This document shows, one piece after another, positions 17,886 through 25,765 of a stretch of DNA of 64,000 nucleotides (the stretch's first letter is position 1; each line of letters opens with the position of its first letter). Location of the stretch: contig NZ_CP115174.1 of the NCBI RefSeq assembly GCF_027625475.1, positions 1,488,001 through 1,552,000 on the forward strand, written 5' to 3'. The notes beneath the pieces were generated by a model. That model did no database searches and was not told where the DNA came from. It was given only the letters and a program-made list of their open reading frames with translations. Made by a program: the position numbers and the translations under genes. Origin of the DNA: Sphingomonas abietis. GTDB lineage: Bacteria > Pseudomonadota > Alphaproteobacteria > Sphingomonadales > Sphingomonadaceae.

Positions 17886-17922
17886 GGAACCTATACGGAA
17901 CCTATAGTGCAAGCTAGGTTCC
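17886..17922. repeat. Direct and inverted short repeats beside the att site
   Basis: GGAACCTATA occurs at 17886-17895 and again at 17897-17906, one helical turn apart. TAGGTTCC, inverted, lies at 17915-17922. Phased copies of a short site within 50 bp of a tRNA attachment fragment resemble integrase arm-type or excisionase sites. Confidence 0.55.
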
Positions 17923-17969
17923 AGCGCTTACGCGCCGGATCCATAACCTGCTGCTTTTGTTTGAGAATT

Positions 17970-18019
17970 TGGTGGACGCACTTGGGCTCGAACCAAGGAC
18001 CCGCTGATTAAGAGTCAGC
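17970..18019 (-). other. 3' half of tRNA-Lys(CUU): prophage attachment site
   Basis: On the minus strand this reads an anticodon arm (18003-18019, anticodon CTT), a 5-nt variable loop, a perfect T-arm (17981-17997, stem CTTGG/CCAAG), acceptor 3' strand TGCGTCC, discriminator A and CCA (17970-17972). The D-arm and 5' acceptor strand are absent beyond 18020. A displaced 3' half is what tRNA-targeting integrases leave at the far end of an insert. The CCA side faces left (host) and the cut side faces right (element), so the prophage should extend rightward. The rest of 17748-18173 is non-coding. Confidence 0.75.
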
Positions 18020-18173
18020 CGTTACATCAACGTTTTCAACGGCCTTTCCGACATTTTCACCGTTCGTTGCCTGATACTATATCAATGGCTTACCGGCAAT
18101 GTCGGAATGGTAAGCTAGCGCAACGTTGGTCAGCTGCTCGCCCCGAATCGAGCGCGAAGCGGAAGGTTGGTTC

Positions 18174-18830
18174 ATGGCTGCTTCAAACCCACGAGCGAGG
18201 CCTGCGCGGAAACGGCTGGGAGTCATCCGGCCAGACGGCAAACGGGCAGAGCAGGGCGGGCTGCTCAATTTCTCTCAGGTGGTCATCCTCACTTCCATTC
18301 AATGGGGAGAGGTGGAGCGCCTCGAGGGCATGGGGCTCTTTCCTAAGCGAAAGCGGGTCAACCCCGTCCCACTTTGGTCGGCCGATGATATCAACGATTG
18401 GCTTGATGATCGAGATCTCAATCCCGTTTGGGTTGGCCGGCCTCAGCTCGATGCGATACTCGCTGGCAGGTACATCGATGAAGCGACACTCGTCTCGCAG
18501 GCTCCAGCATTCAGCGGCCAGATCCTTTCCGCGGCGGAACTTGCCGAGCACGCCGTCCCTGTCGATCGCCTCGCGCACTCGACCTCTGGAATATACTTCC
18601 TCTGGCGAAGAGGCTCACTGGTCTACATCGGCCAAACTCGCACCGGGTTATCCCGAGTTCTCAGCCACGGGGTCGACAAAGATTACGACAGCTTCAGCTT
18701 CGTCCGGTGCTCGACAGAGCAGTTGGATGCGGCAGAGCGCTCGTACATCAATACATTCCTACCAGAGTACAACAAGGACTGGATATCAAGGCAGAGGAGG
18801 GCGGCAAAATCCGCCAAAGCACTCGATTAA
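18174..18830 (+). CDS. GIY-YIG domain protein
   Basis: 218 residues. The N-terminal part is basic and contains a MerR-like stretch (FSQVVILTSIQWGEVERLEGMGLFP, then WSADDINDW). The C-terminal part has a GIY-YIG nuclease-like core: SGIYFLWRRGSLVYIGQT, an R in the following helix, and the distal E in AAERSYINTFLPEYN. The ATG at 18174 has GGAAGG seven bases upstream and was preferred to TTG 18126. It is the first gene inside the presumed prophage end. A nuclease role is likely but untested. Confidence 0.75.
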   Translation: MAASNPRARPARKRLGVIRPDGKRAEQGGLLNFSQVVILTSIQWGEVERLEGMGLFPKRKRVNPVPLWSADDINDWLDDRDLNPVWVGRPQLDAILAGRYIDEATLVSQAPAFSGQILSAAELAEHAVPVDRLAHSTSGIYFLWRRGSLVYIGQTRTGLSRVLSHGVDKDYDSFSFVRCSTEQLDAAERSYINTFLPEYNKDWISRQRRAAKSAKALD

Positions 18831-19037
18831 CAGTCGAATGGAAAGTGTGATTTATCAGGCGATTTTTACACTTTTTCTCCGTCTGTTCACCCACGCATAT
18901 CTGCGCCGTTCCAATACTAGTCTAAATGCCAAAGCCCCAAATCGGGGCTGGTTACGTTCTACACCCGTACCGGCTTCGTGTCATCGAAAACGTCGACTGG
19001 CCGCTGGCTCAGGTATCGGTCTGCGGAGCCGATTCGC

Positions 19038-19868
19038 ATGACCCCGATATCCCCAGCCCGGCTCCGCGAGATGGTGGGGGAGGCGACGGCGTTGCCTTGG
19101 TGCACCGATCCATTCCAGCCTGATTATCCTGGTGATGGCGTCCCGATAATCGGCCTGCGCTTGGACGGCGACGGAAAGCCTCTTGTGACGCCCACCAATG
19201 GGATCGTCGCCGCTGCCTGCCTCCTCCCGACAGAGATCGATGCGCTCGACGCTTCTCGCGCTGAGGCCAACGCTGCCCTCATCGTCGCCGCGGTAAACTC
19301 GTTGCCGCGCCTGCTCGACGAGATCGAGGGGCTGAAGACTGAAGCCGAGCTATTCGACGCCGACCACGCTGATCAGAATCGTATGGTTGATCGCATCGCA
19401 GACTTGATCGGCATCCCGCACGATCAGGAATTGGATACGACCGCCTTTGAGCTTTGGTTCAGCGCGCAGGCCGGGCGCATCGCCGAGCTGGAACGCGAGC
19501 GGGATCGGTTGCAAGCGAAGGTCGACGCTTTCACCAACGGTGAGACGTTTTTGGTTCTGCGGGAGGAAGATCGAGCCAAGGCCGCCGCCGAGTTGTCCGA
19601 CGCGGACTTAGTGAAGTGGGTGCGGTGGGCGCTCGTATCCTCCGCCCAGCATTTTGAGAGCGATGATAGGTCGGCGATGGAAGTGCTGACGATGCGCAGC
19701 GTCATCAATCTGGCGGCGCTGGTTCATGCTTCCAATGCGACAAAGGCCACATTCTCGGTCGATGGCGTAAGCTGGAAGGGTGTGCCGGACGGCGGCGACT
19801 GGACCGTCACCATCACCCGGTCAGATGCTCCGCCCGTCGCCCGCGCTGCCCTGGAGCGGCGGTCGTGA
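19038..19868 (+). CDS. Ea22-like phage protein
   Basis: 276 residues. The N-terminal part contains the Ead/Ea22-like pattern (ANAALIVAAVNSLPRLLDEIEG) seen in lambdoid accessory regions. The middle is coiled coil (IAELERERDRLQAKVDAF) and the C-terminal part is a small beta domain. ATG 19038 with GGAG upstream is used; GTG 18978 would add 20 residues. Ea22-type genes are non-essential accessory genes. It begins a string of overlapping small genes. Confidence 0.65.
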   Translation: MTPISPARLREMVGEATALPWCTDPFQPDYPGDGVPIIGLRLDGDGKPLVTPTNGIVAAACLLPTEIDALDASRAEANAALIVAAVNSLPRLLDEIEGLKTEAELFDADHADQNRMVDRIADLIGIPHDQELDTTAFELWFSAQAGRIAELERERDRLQAKVDAFTNGETFLVLREEDRAKAAAELSDADLVKWVRWALVSSAQHFESDDRSAMEVLTMRSVINLAALVHASNATKATFSVDGVSWKGVPDGGDWTVTITRSDAPPVARAALERRS

Positions 19869-20059
19869 GTCTCTACGTCGATGTGCCGTGGACGCCGGCC
19901 GTCCTTGATGCCTGCCAAGAGCGATGCGCGATGTTCGGCGATCCGGCCTGCCAAGAGGTCGAGCCTGGATGCAAACCATGCGTCGCCTGCGCCCTCGATG
20001 CCGGTTTCGAAATTCCACCCGAAATTGACCCCAACGCTGTTGTGAGGCTGCTGCTATGA
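19865..20059 (+). CDS. Small Cys-rich phage protein
   Basis: 64 residues from a GTG that overlaps the previous stop (GTGA). Six Cys residues, in QERCAMFGDPACQEVEPGCKPCVACALD, suggest a metal-binding knuckle. No family recognised. Coupled translation with both neighbours supports it as a real gene. Confidence 0.65.
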   Translation: MSLYVDVPWTPAVLDACQERCAMFGDPACQEVEPGCKPCVACALDAGFEIPPEIDPNAVVRLLL

Positions 20060-20265
20060 CCTGCGAATGTATCGATCGCGTCGGCAAGATGCTCGCCGAA
20101 CGGAAAACTCGTTTCACTCTGCCCATAATGATTGGCGAGGACGCCACGCCGCGCCTGATGATCCGCACCGAGAAGTTGGAAAGCGGCCAGCGCGTTCAAC
20201 CTGTCGCGATGTTCGCCAGCTTCTGCCCGCTGTGCGGCGTCTCTTATGCGGAGCGTGACAAATGA
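20056..20265 (+). CDS. Small phage protein with CxxC ends
   Basis: 69 residues with CEC near the N-terminus and FCPLCGVSY near the C-terminus, consistent with one zinc-ribbon-like site. It overlaps both neighbours by 4 bp. Function unknown. Confidence 0.7.
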   Translation: MTCECIDRVGKMLAERKTRFTLPIMIGEDATPRLMIRTEKLESGQRVQPVAMFASFCPLCGVSYAERDK

Positions 20266-21008
20266 CCGCCCCCACCAAAACCCCCGATCTGCTGCCGACG
20301 AGGGAGGATCGCTCTCACTACGTCCGCCAGTGCTATGTGCAAGGACGCTTCTTCACTGTAGCCGGGCAAAAGGCAGTCAACGAAGGTCATTACGACAACG
20401 ACCCTGAGATGCAGGAGATTGTTCAGCGGCGAATTGCCGAGGAAACCCGGAAGATCAAGGCGGCTAATTACCGTCTCCGCCACAGCCCAGCGCCGGCCAA
20501 GGGGGAGGGGCTGAGGGCGGCGCTGACAAAGTGCTTGGCCTTCATCGAGAAGTTTCGAGACAATGGCGTCGAGCTACTCGCCGAAGGTGTTCATGCCGGG
20601 CTCCGTAAAGGGACGGATGCCATCGACGCTGGGCAACTCCACAGCGCGATCAGTCGGAGCAGCACGTCTGCATGGGGAGACGCGGTGCAGTTCGCCCATG
20701 ATCCGTTCTTTTCGATGTGGGGCGGAGATGAAGCGATCCGCGAGGCCCGCGCCGCCCTCGCAACCGCAACCCCGCCCGAGAATAGCGGTGTCCCCGCCGG
20801 CATGAAGCCTTGGAACGGCGGCAAAACCTCACCTAGCGACTGGGATGGCGGCCCTGTCTTATTCCGCAGCGGTAAATTGTTCGGAGCACCGGCAGATTAT
20901 GTCTGGAAACTCGGATGGCAGCACCACTACGGAAGCGGCGATGTGATCGCCTACACCCCGAAACCTTCCGCAACCCCGCCCGAGGCGATCGATGGGGGAG
21001 AGGGGTGA
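20262..21008 (+). CDS. Phage protein of unknown function
   Basis: 248 residues. The N-terminal half is helical and charged (RQCYVQGRFFTVAGQKAVNEGHYDNDPEMQEIVQRR). The C-terminal third is aromatic-rich (WKLGWQHHYGSGDVIAYTPK), like the DUF551-type or carbohydrate-module-like tails found in accessory phage genes. The start overlaps the previous stop (ATGA). No function assigned. Confidence 0.65.
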   Translation: MTAPTKTPDLLPTREDRSHYVRQCYVQGRFFTVAGQKAVNEGHYDNDPEMQEIVQRRIAEETRKIKAANYRLRHSPAPAKGEGLRAALTKCLAFIEKFRDNGVELLAEGVHAGLRKGTDAIDAGQLHSAISRSSTSAWGDAVQFAHDPFFSMWGGDEAIREARAALATATPPENSGVPAGMKPWNGGKTSPSDWDGGPVLFRSGKLFGAPADYVWKLGWQHHYGSGDVIAYTPKPSATPPEAIDGGEG

Positions 21009-21009
21009 G

Positions 21010-21249
21010 ATGCCCCAAACATTTCAGTCTCTGTGTCTTGGCGCAGGAGTAACTCCCGATGAGCAGGATCAGCTTGCTTGGCACCTCGCCCAATATCGGG
21101 CGCGTCGGACATACGAGGAGTTGAAAGCATGTCCATTATCCGAGCCGACCGCTGCACATGTCCTGGTGGAGAAGCGGCGCAATATATCTTCGCCGCCACA
21201 GGACACATTGCCACGGATTGCCCATTCTACGGCGGAGACCCACGCATGA
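21010..21249 (+). CDS. Small phage protein
   Basis: 79 residues starting two bases after the previous stop, with a GGGGGAGAGGGG ribosome site. The first 40 residues look real (DEQDQLAWHLAQYRARRTYEEL). The second half overlaps the next gene in another frame and looks compositionally less protein-like. Either the two genes overlap by 121 bp or the 3' half of this one was altered by a frameshift. Confidence 0.5.
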   Translation: MPQTFQSLCLGAGVTPDEQDQLAWHLAQYRARRTYEELKACPLSEPTAAHVLVEKRRNISSPPQDTLPRIAHSTAETHA

Positions 21250-22229
21250 CGCACGCCGAGAAGCGCGAGAGAATCGCAGATGCCCTGATGGACAGCCAGT
21301 ATCTTGCCGGCGCCAAGGCGGGGTGGAACGCTGCGCAGGACAAAAATCCTGAGGTAGCTTTCGCCTCTTTGTTGGCTAGCCGTGATGGGCACTTAGCCGG
21401 TTTCAAGGAGGCCCGCTCATCCCTCCCACCCGCGACCAGCGAGATCGGGGCGGACATGGTGCTGCCCGATATGCCCGACCCCACTGTCTGCTTCGCGGAT
21501 CACTCTTATCCGGCGTTCAGCCGAAAGCAGATGGAGGAGTATGCCCGCGCCGCAATTCGCTCGCTTGCTGCGGACTACCGGCGCGGGCTGGAAGATGCGG
21601 CGAAGGTGGCGGAGAACTGTAACGTCTTTTTTGGCGCGAACGACTCCGCGATTACGGTTGCGACTACCGTTCGCATATCGATCACCGCCGCCATCCGATC
21701 GCTCGCCGCATCGCCTTCCGCCCTCTCGGCGGGGGAACCCCACGTCTTCCTCGACTGTGATGGCGTACTGGCGGACTTCGATACCTACGCGGAAGCTTAC
21801 TTCGGGATGCCGCCAAGGGCCTATGAGGCGAAGGTTGGCTCCGATCGCTTCTGGAAAGAGCTTGAGGCGAAGGGCGACTTCTATCGCAACCTGCCGCTGA
21901 TGCCGGATGCGAACGCGCTGGTTGATGCCGTGCGGCATCTCAAGCCGACGATCTTAACCGGGTGCCCTCGCGGTAATTGGGCGGAGGCGCAGAAGATCGC
22001 ATGGGCGCACGAGCATTTCCCTGACATCCCGGTCATCACCTGCCGGAGCGCTGACAAGCGTCTTCACGCCAAGCCCGGCGATGTGCTGATCGACGATTGG
22101 CCACAGCACCGGCACCGTTGGATTGAAATGGGCGGCGTCTTCATCAGCCATGCTGATGCGAAGACATCCTTGGCCGCACTGTGGGCGCACTATCCGCAAC
22201 TCTCGGCGGGGGAGACGGAGCATGGGTGA
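21129..22229 (+). CDS. Fusion protein with C-terminal HAD nucleotidase domain
   Basis: 366 residues. The C-terminal part (from about residue 203) is a HAD phosphatase of the 5'(3')-deoxyribonucleotidase type: FLDCDGVLADFDTYAEAYFG (nucleophile Asp and Asp+2), ILTGCPRGN (motif II) and DVLIDDW (motif IV). It probably dephosphorylates nucleotides. The N-terminal 200 residues are two helical phage modules with repeats of AAIRSLAA. ATG 21129 has GAGGAG upstream. ATG 21246, in an ATGA overlap with the previous gene, is an equally plausible start. Confidence 0.75.
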   Translation: MSIIRADRCTCPGGEAAQYIFAATGHIATDCPFYGGDPRMTHAEKRERIADALMDSQYLAGAKAGWNAAQDKNPEVAFASLLASRDGHLAGFKEARSSLPPATSEIGADMVLPDMPDPTVCFADHSYPAFSRKQMEEYARAAIRSLAADYRRGLEDAAKVAENCNVFFGANDSAITVATTVRISITAAIRSLAASPSALSAGEPHVFLDCDGVLADFDTYAEAYFGMPPRAYEAKVGSDRFWKELEAKGDFYRNLPLMPDANALVDAVRHLKPTILTGCPRGNWAEAQKIAWAHEHFPDIPVITCRSADKRLHAKPGDVLIDDWPQHRHRWIEMGGVFISHADAKTSLAALWAHYPQLSAGETEHG

Positions 22230-22734
22230 GATAGCGTCGATCATCGCGACGCTGCGCGCCATGGCATCGAACTATGCGGGCGGTCATCGCTGGGACCATC
22301 TCGACGGCGAGGTCGTGACTGCCGCTGCCGATGCCCTGTCCGCAGCCAGTCAGGAACTGGCCGATTTCAAGGCATCGACTGCCTATCGGCATAGCCTGAT
22401 CGGTCGCACGGAAGCGCGGGCAGAATTGGCCGAACTCCAGTTGGAGGCCGCCTTGCAGCGCGCAGCGACCGCCGAAAGCCGATTGTATTCGTACAGTCAG
22501 CATCGCGCCGCGCGCTGGAAACAGATGGCAGATTTCATCCAATCGCGAGCCCCGGATCTATGGCCCGACTATGCCGCCATCTCGGCGAACGGATCAATCT
22601 ACACCGACAGCGCTTGGATCGAGCCGACATACGAGCGGGCGATGAATGTGCTGCGGCATCGGGCTGAGCGCGCCGAGGAAGAGGCGACCGCCCTTCGCGC
22701 CCGCGCATCCGACACCACAGGGGAGGAAGGATGA
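22222..22734 (+). CDS. Coiled-coil phage protein
   Basis: 170 residues, mostly helical with long Ala/Glu/Arg heptads (ADALSAASQELADFKAS, then AELAELQLEAALQRAATAESRL) and a more globular stretch around residues 95-135. It overlaps the previous stop by 8 bp and the next start by 4 bp. Unknown accessory function. Confidence 0.65.
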   Translation: MGEIASIIATLRAMASNYAGGHRWDHLDGEVVTAAADALSAASQELADFKASTAYRHSLIGRTEARAELAELQLEAALQRAATAESRLYSYSQHRAARWKQMADFIQSRAPDLWPDYAAISANGSIYTDSAWIEPTYERAMNVLRHRAERAEEEATALRARASDTTGEEG

Positions 22735-22985
22735 TGGGAATGGAAACTGGCGCCTATCCGGTCGTCGAGATGCCCGGCGTCGATCCGCTCTTCGTTGAGG
22801 TGCAGATGCGGCAGAGAATGGCCACTCGATACATGCAGGCCTGCCCTGATCTTGATCGCGACGCTGCCAACGATGCGGCTGATGCAACGTGGTTCACGGA
22901 ATGGCCCGACGACCCAGAGCCGCGCACTTTCGAGGCGGCGAACCAAGTCGTTGATGATGACCTCTCATATTGGGGCGAAGAATGA
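22731..22985 (+). CDS. Small acidic phage protein
   Basis: 84 residues, strongly acidic at the C-terminus (EWPDDPEPRTFEAANQVVDDDLSYWGEE). Small acidic early proteins can be DNA mimics that block nucleases, but nothing specific supports that here. ATGA overlaps at both ends indicate a translated gene. Confidence 0.6.
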   Translation: MMGMETGAYPVVEMPGVDPLFVEVQMRQRMATRYMQACPDLDRDAANDAADATWFTEWPDDPEPRTFEAANQVVDDDLSYWGEE

Positions 22986-23206
22986 CCTCCCCATCCCAGA
23001 TCGCGGAGATCGCGGGGCGGCTGACGAGGGCGCAGCGGCGATTGCTACTTGCGATGCCAAACGACCGGCCGAAGAAATGGCGATCGATCTATAGGCACGC
23101 AAAGGTGCACCATTGGACACAACTTCCGTTCCGGCTCGCGCGCCCGATTGGCGGCGGATTCGAGATTCTCACTGACCTGGGGAAAGAGGTGCGACGCCAT
23201 GTCTGA
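22982..23206 (+). CDS. Small winged-helix-like phage protein
   Basis: 74 residues: AEIAGRLTRAQRRLLLAMPNDRPKKWRSI, then FEILTDLGKEVRRH, basic throughout. It resembles small phage proteins with a winged-helix (MarR-like) end. It may bind nucleic acid. Start by ATGA overlap with the previous gene. Confidence 0.6.
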   Translation: MTSPSQIAEIAGRLTRAQRRLLLAMPNDRPKKWRSIYRHAKVHHWTQLPFRLARPIGGGFEILTDLGKEVRRHV

Positions 23207-23417
23207 TCCGGCCAATATCGCTCGCGCGCTTTCGCCAGCGGCCCGTGAGCGCATCATGAAGGACGAAGATGGCAATTGTCCCGCAGGGGCGGCTTTTCAG
23301 TTCTTGCATCACGATTTGATCATGGATCACCCCACCGATCCCAAAGGCTGGGCATGGTCCCCGCTCGGCGCTGCCGTCCGCGCCCACCTGGAGGCATCAG
23401 ACAATGACCGAGGCTGA
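23199..23417 (+). CDS. Small phage protein
   Basis: 72 residues: MSDPANIARALSPAARERIM, then a hydrophilic tail ending HLEASDNDRG. The start at 23199 overlaps the previous stop by 8 bp; longer in-frame readings run through the upstream gene. No family recognised. Confidence 0.55.
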   Translation: MSDPANIARALSPAARERIMKDEDGNCPAGAAFQFLHHDLIMDHPTDPKGWAWSPLGAAVRAHLEASDNDRG

Positions 23418-23604
23418 GAAATACACCACGGAGATGTGGCAGCGGCACACCGGCGAGCTCGTTTCGATGATGGTCGGGACTGAGGGGCAACGAAGGGCGT
23501 TCATTCATGGCTTCAATGGCGATGCGGTGAAAATCCACCACACCCACCGGGGGCCCTACGAGCGCGGTCGCCATACGGCTGTGCTGCTGGGGTTCCTGCA
23601 ATGA
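23404..23604 (+). CDS. Small phage protein (MTEAEK start, copy 1)
   Basis: 66 residues rich in His/Met/Arg. It begins MTEAEK, the same six residues as the next gene, and overlaps it by 4 bp. The shared start may reflect a duplicated ribosome site. Function unknown. Confidence 0.55.
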   Translation: MTEAEKYTTEMWQRHTGELVSMMVGTEGQRRAFIHGFNGDAVKIHHTHRGPYERGRHTAVLLGFLQ

Positions 23605-23783
23605 CCGAGGCTGAGAAAGAGGGGGCGGCGGTGGTGAAGCGGCTGCGAAAAGAGGCCCGCAATCAGTGGGTCTGCAATAATGACGAGCGTCGCTACCTTG
23701 TCGGCCTTTGCAACGGCATCGATTATGCGGCTGACATGGTTCTTGCTGCCGCCCACCTTCGGGAGGAGACCGAGAATGGGTAA
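23601..23783 (+). CDS. Small phage protein (MTEAEK start, copy 2)
   Basis: 60 residues: a charged N-terminus and a helix YLVGLCNGIDYAADMVLAAAHL. It begins with the same MTEAEK as the previous gene and is translationally coupled at both ends. No function assigned. Confidence 0.55.
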   Translation: MTEAEKEGAAVVKRLRKEARNQWVCNNDERRYLVGLCNGIDYAADMVLAAAHLREETENG

Positions 23784-23988
23784 CGTTACCGTCTTGCCGC
23801 CGCGCAACTGCGATCCTGAGGTCGCACAGATCATGGATGAATTGAGCAAGCTGCAAACGTGGCTGGTCCTTCAGGGGGCGCGGCAGGGTGGGCAGCTCGA
23901 AATGTCCGCAGCGGATCTCATCCAGCGCACCCGGTGCCTGATCGTCGAGCGGTGCTTCAATCCTACTGAAGAGACCTCCAATGGATGA
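23776..23988 (+). CDS. Small helical phage protein
   Basis: 70 residues: CDPEVAQIMDELSKLQTWLVLQGARQGG, a likely helix-turn-helix bundle. ATG 23776 overlaps the previous stop by 8 bp. No recognised family. Confidence 0.55.
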   Translation: MGNVTVLPPRNCDPEVAQIMDELSKLQTWLVLQGARQGGQLEMSAADLIQRTRCLIVERCFNPTEETSNG

Positions 23989-24301
23989 GATCGAGCAGAG
24001 GGCGAGGGCGCTGCTGGGGGACGTCGGCCGTTTCGAGAGCGGTGGATCGGTGCCATACGATGTCGTGATCAGCGCCATCACCAAGCTCCTCGCCGACATG
24101 CCCACCATCTGGGAAGACCCGGCCGGCAAGGGCTATCCGTGCTTCGAGCGACCGATGACGCCGGCTGAGTGTAGGGCGGCTATCGAGGCGGCACGGGCTG
24201 CGTCTGACGACTGGCGGCCGATCGAGACGGCGCCGAGCGACGAGTGCGTTACCATCGCGCGCAAGGGGCAATTTGACGGATGGCAAATCGCCATGGCCTA
24301 G
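23981..24301 (+). CDS. Phage protein of unknown function
   Basis: 106 residues, helical (RAAIEAARAASDDW), ending with PIETAPSDECVTIARKGQFDGW. The phrase WRPIETAP followed by a short beta stretch is the DUF551-like pattern common in accessory phage proteins. It ends the first co-directional string of overlapping genes. Confidence 0.6.
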   Translation: MDEIEQRARALLGDVGRFESGGSVPYDVVISAITKLLADMPTIWEDPAGKGYPCFERPMTPAECRAAIEAARAASDDWRPIETAPSDECVTIARKGQFDGWQIAMA

Positions 24302-24324
24302 AAACATCAGCAGATTTGGTATGC

Positions 24325-24419
24325 GGCCGTCATTCCCATCGCCCGACCCACCCACTGGCGGCCGCTCCCTCCCGCTCCCCAAGCCGATTGCGGGGGTGGG
24401 TGGGATGGGTAGGGCGGCC
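24325..24419. repeat. Long imperfect inverted repeat
   Basis: The left arm 24325-24355 (GGCCGTCATTCCCATCGCCC, then GACCCACCCAC) pairs with the right arm 24396-24419 (GTGGGTGGGATGGGTAGGGC, then GGCC) across a GC-rich spacer. It fills the only sizeable gap in this gene string and could be a processing, termination or regulator site. It has no U-run. Confidence 0.45.
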
Positions 24420-24506
24420 TGAATCCATCTTGTCGTTTGTTCTCATTCTGTTCTACATCGATCGCAGGCGATGATTCGCCGCCAGATAGACCGATGGAGA
24501 CCACGC

Positions 24507-24704
24507 ATGCAGCGCGACGAGCAGCTGCGCGCCGACGCGCGCGCATATTACAACGACAACCGGCTCTACTCTGACGTGCCGCCGTTCGAGGCAGCGGAGC
24601 GCCTGCGGACGCCAACCTATCTGAAGGCCGTCGAGGTGGCGCAGCAGGATCGGCTTGTGATCGAGGAACTCGAGCTCGGCCGGCTGCAGCTTGCGCTGAT
24701 CTGA
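24507..24704 (+). CDS. Small phage protein
   Basis: 65 residues: RDEQLRADARAYYNDNRLYSDVPPFEAAERLR, then a helical tail. ATG 24507 with GGAG seven bases upstream is preferred; ATG 24471 would add 12 residues. Function unknown. Confidence 0.5.
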   Translation: MQRDEQLRADARAYYNDNRLYSDVPPFEAAERLRTPTYLKAVEVAQQDRLVIEELELGRLQLALI

Positions 24705-24705
24705 T

Positions 24706-25065
24706 GTGGGTGGCCGCATCTATCGGCGGCTGAGCGAGTTGCCGGCGGGCGAAGGCTATGTGTCTGTGCGGTGCCTCAGATGCGACCGGCGAGCGGCCTT
24801 TCGCACGGGCGAGCTGGCCTGTTACTTTCGCATCAAACGGTGGGATGACTATTGGTCAGAGCTGCCGAAACGATTCCGCTGCGCGAAAGCCGCAGGATGT
24901 GGCGCCGGCCGCCCCGAGGTCTATTATTCCTTCGGCAATGATGCCGCCGAGGTCGTTTTCACCGCACTCCCGTCGCCGGCGCCAAACGGCGTGCCTCAAC
25001 GGCTCTGGGACAAGGCCCGTGATGAAAGCGAGCGGAAGCGGCTGATCCGTAGGGCTCGGGGATGA
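24706..25065 (+). CDS. Small phage protein with two Cys pairs
   Basis: 119 residues from GTG 24706, two bases after the preceding stop. CLRCDRR and CAKAAGCG form a possible zinc ribbon in the N-terminal half. The C-terminus is basic (ERKRLIRRARG). No family recognised; nucleic-acid binding is possible. Confidence 0.55.
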   Translation: MGGRIYRRLSELPAGEGYVSVRCLRCDRRAAFRTGELACYFRIKRWDDYWSELPKRFRCAKAAGCGAGRPEVYYSFGNDAAEVVFTALPSPAPNGVPQRLWDKARDESERKRLIRRARG

Positions 25066-25111
25066 TTGCCCGACGCTGGACGCGACGACCACGCTCAGAC
25101 AGGATGACCAC

Positions 25112-25765
25112 ATGTGCAACCGTGCAAGAATGCTGGGCGAGCCCGAGACGATCCGAGAGCGATTCGGCGCGAAGTGGCTCGCCGACCGGCCGATGGACAA
25201 CCGATTCCACCCGCAGGAGCTGGTGCCGTTCGGTCGCGCCTATGTGGTGCGTGAGGATGATCGGGGCCGCGGCGTGGACGTGATGGCATGGGACGTCCTG
25301 GGCGGCCAAGCCAAGCGGCCGGCGAAGGTCGGCACGCCACCTCGCCCGCTCGCAATGACGAACGTCCGCCAGCTGAACCTCCCACAGTGGCGCCGCCTGG
25401 CTGAAAAACCGGAGAACCGATGCATCATCCCGCTGACCGAGTTCTGTGAGTGGAGCCGGGACAAGGATCCGGAGATGGGGATCAAGGGCGAGATGTGGTT
25501 CGCAACCACCGATCAGCCCATCTTCGGCGTCGCAGGGTTCTGGCAGATGATCGGCGATAAGCCGGGTTTCTCGATGGTGACATGCGACGCGAACGAGATG
25601 GTAAAGCCGATCCATCCCAAAGCGATGATCACGATCCTTCGCGAGGATGATTGGGATCGCTGGCTGACCGGCTCATACGAGGACGCGGTTGCGCTGCAGC
25701 GACCCTACCCCGCCGATCTCATGACGGTGCGCGGGCCCGTGTTTCCGACGAGGACAACAAAATGA
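25112..25765 (+). CDS. SRAP (YedK/HMCES-like) abasic-site protein
   Basis: 217 residues with the SRAP catalytic set: Cys2 exposed after Met removal (MCNRARM), Asn30-Arg31, Glu113 in FCEWS and His168 in IHPKAM. SRAP proteins crosslink to abasic sites in single-stranded DNA, protecting them during replication. Phage copies are common, and a DNA-protecting role during phage replication is likely. It overlaps the next gene by ATGA. Confidence 0.92.
   Translation: MCNRARMLGEPETIRERFGAKWLADRPMDNRFHPQELVPFGRAYVVREDDRGRGVDVMAWDVLGGQAKRPAKVGTPPRPLAMTNVRQLNLPQWRRLAEKPENRCIIPLTEFCEWSRDKDPEMGIKGEMWFATTDQPIFGVAGFWQMIGDKPGFSMVTCDANEMVKPIHPKAMITILREDDWDRWLTGSYEDAVALQRPYPADLMTVRGPVFPTRTTK

Noticed and set aside
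17748..18830. Phage integrase near the tRNA-Lys fragment
   Set aside because: The neighbouring gene is a GIY-YIG protein. No R..HxxR..Y pattern of a tyrosine integrase or serine recombinase start is visible anywhere in the window.
23404..23783. Toxin-antitoxin pair
   Set aside because: Two adjacent small coupled genes share their first six residues, but neither matches a toxin or antitoxin fold, and the coupling is the same as across the whole arm.
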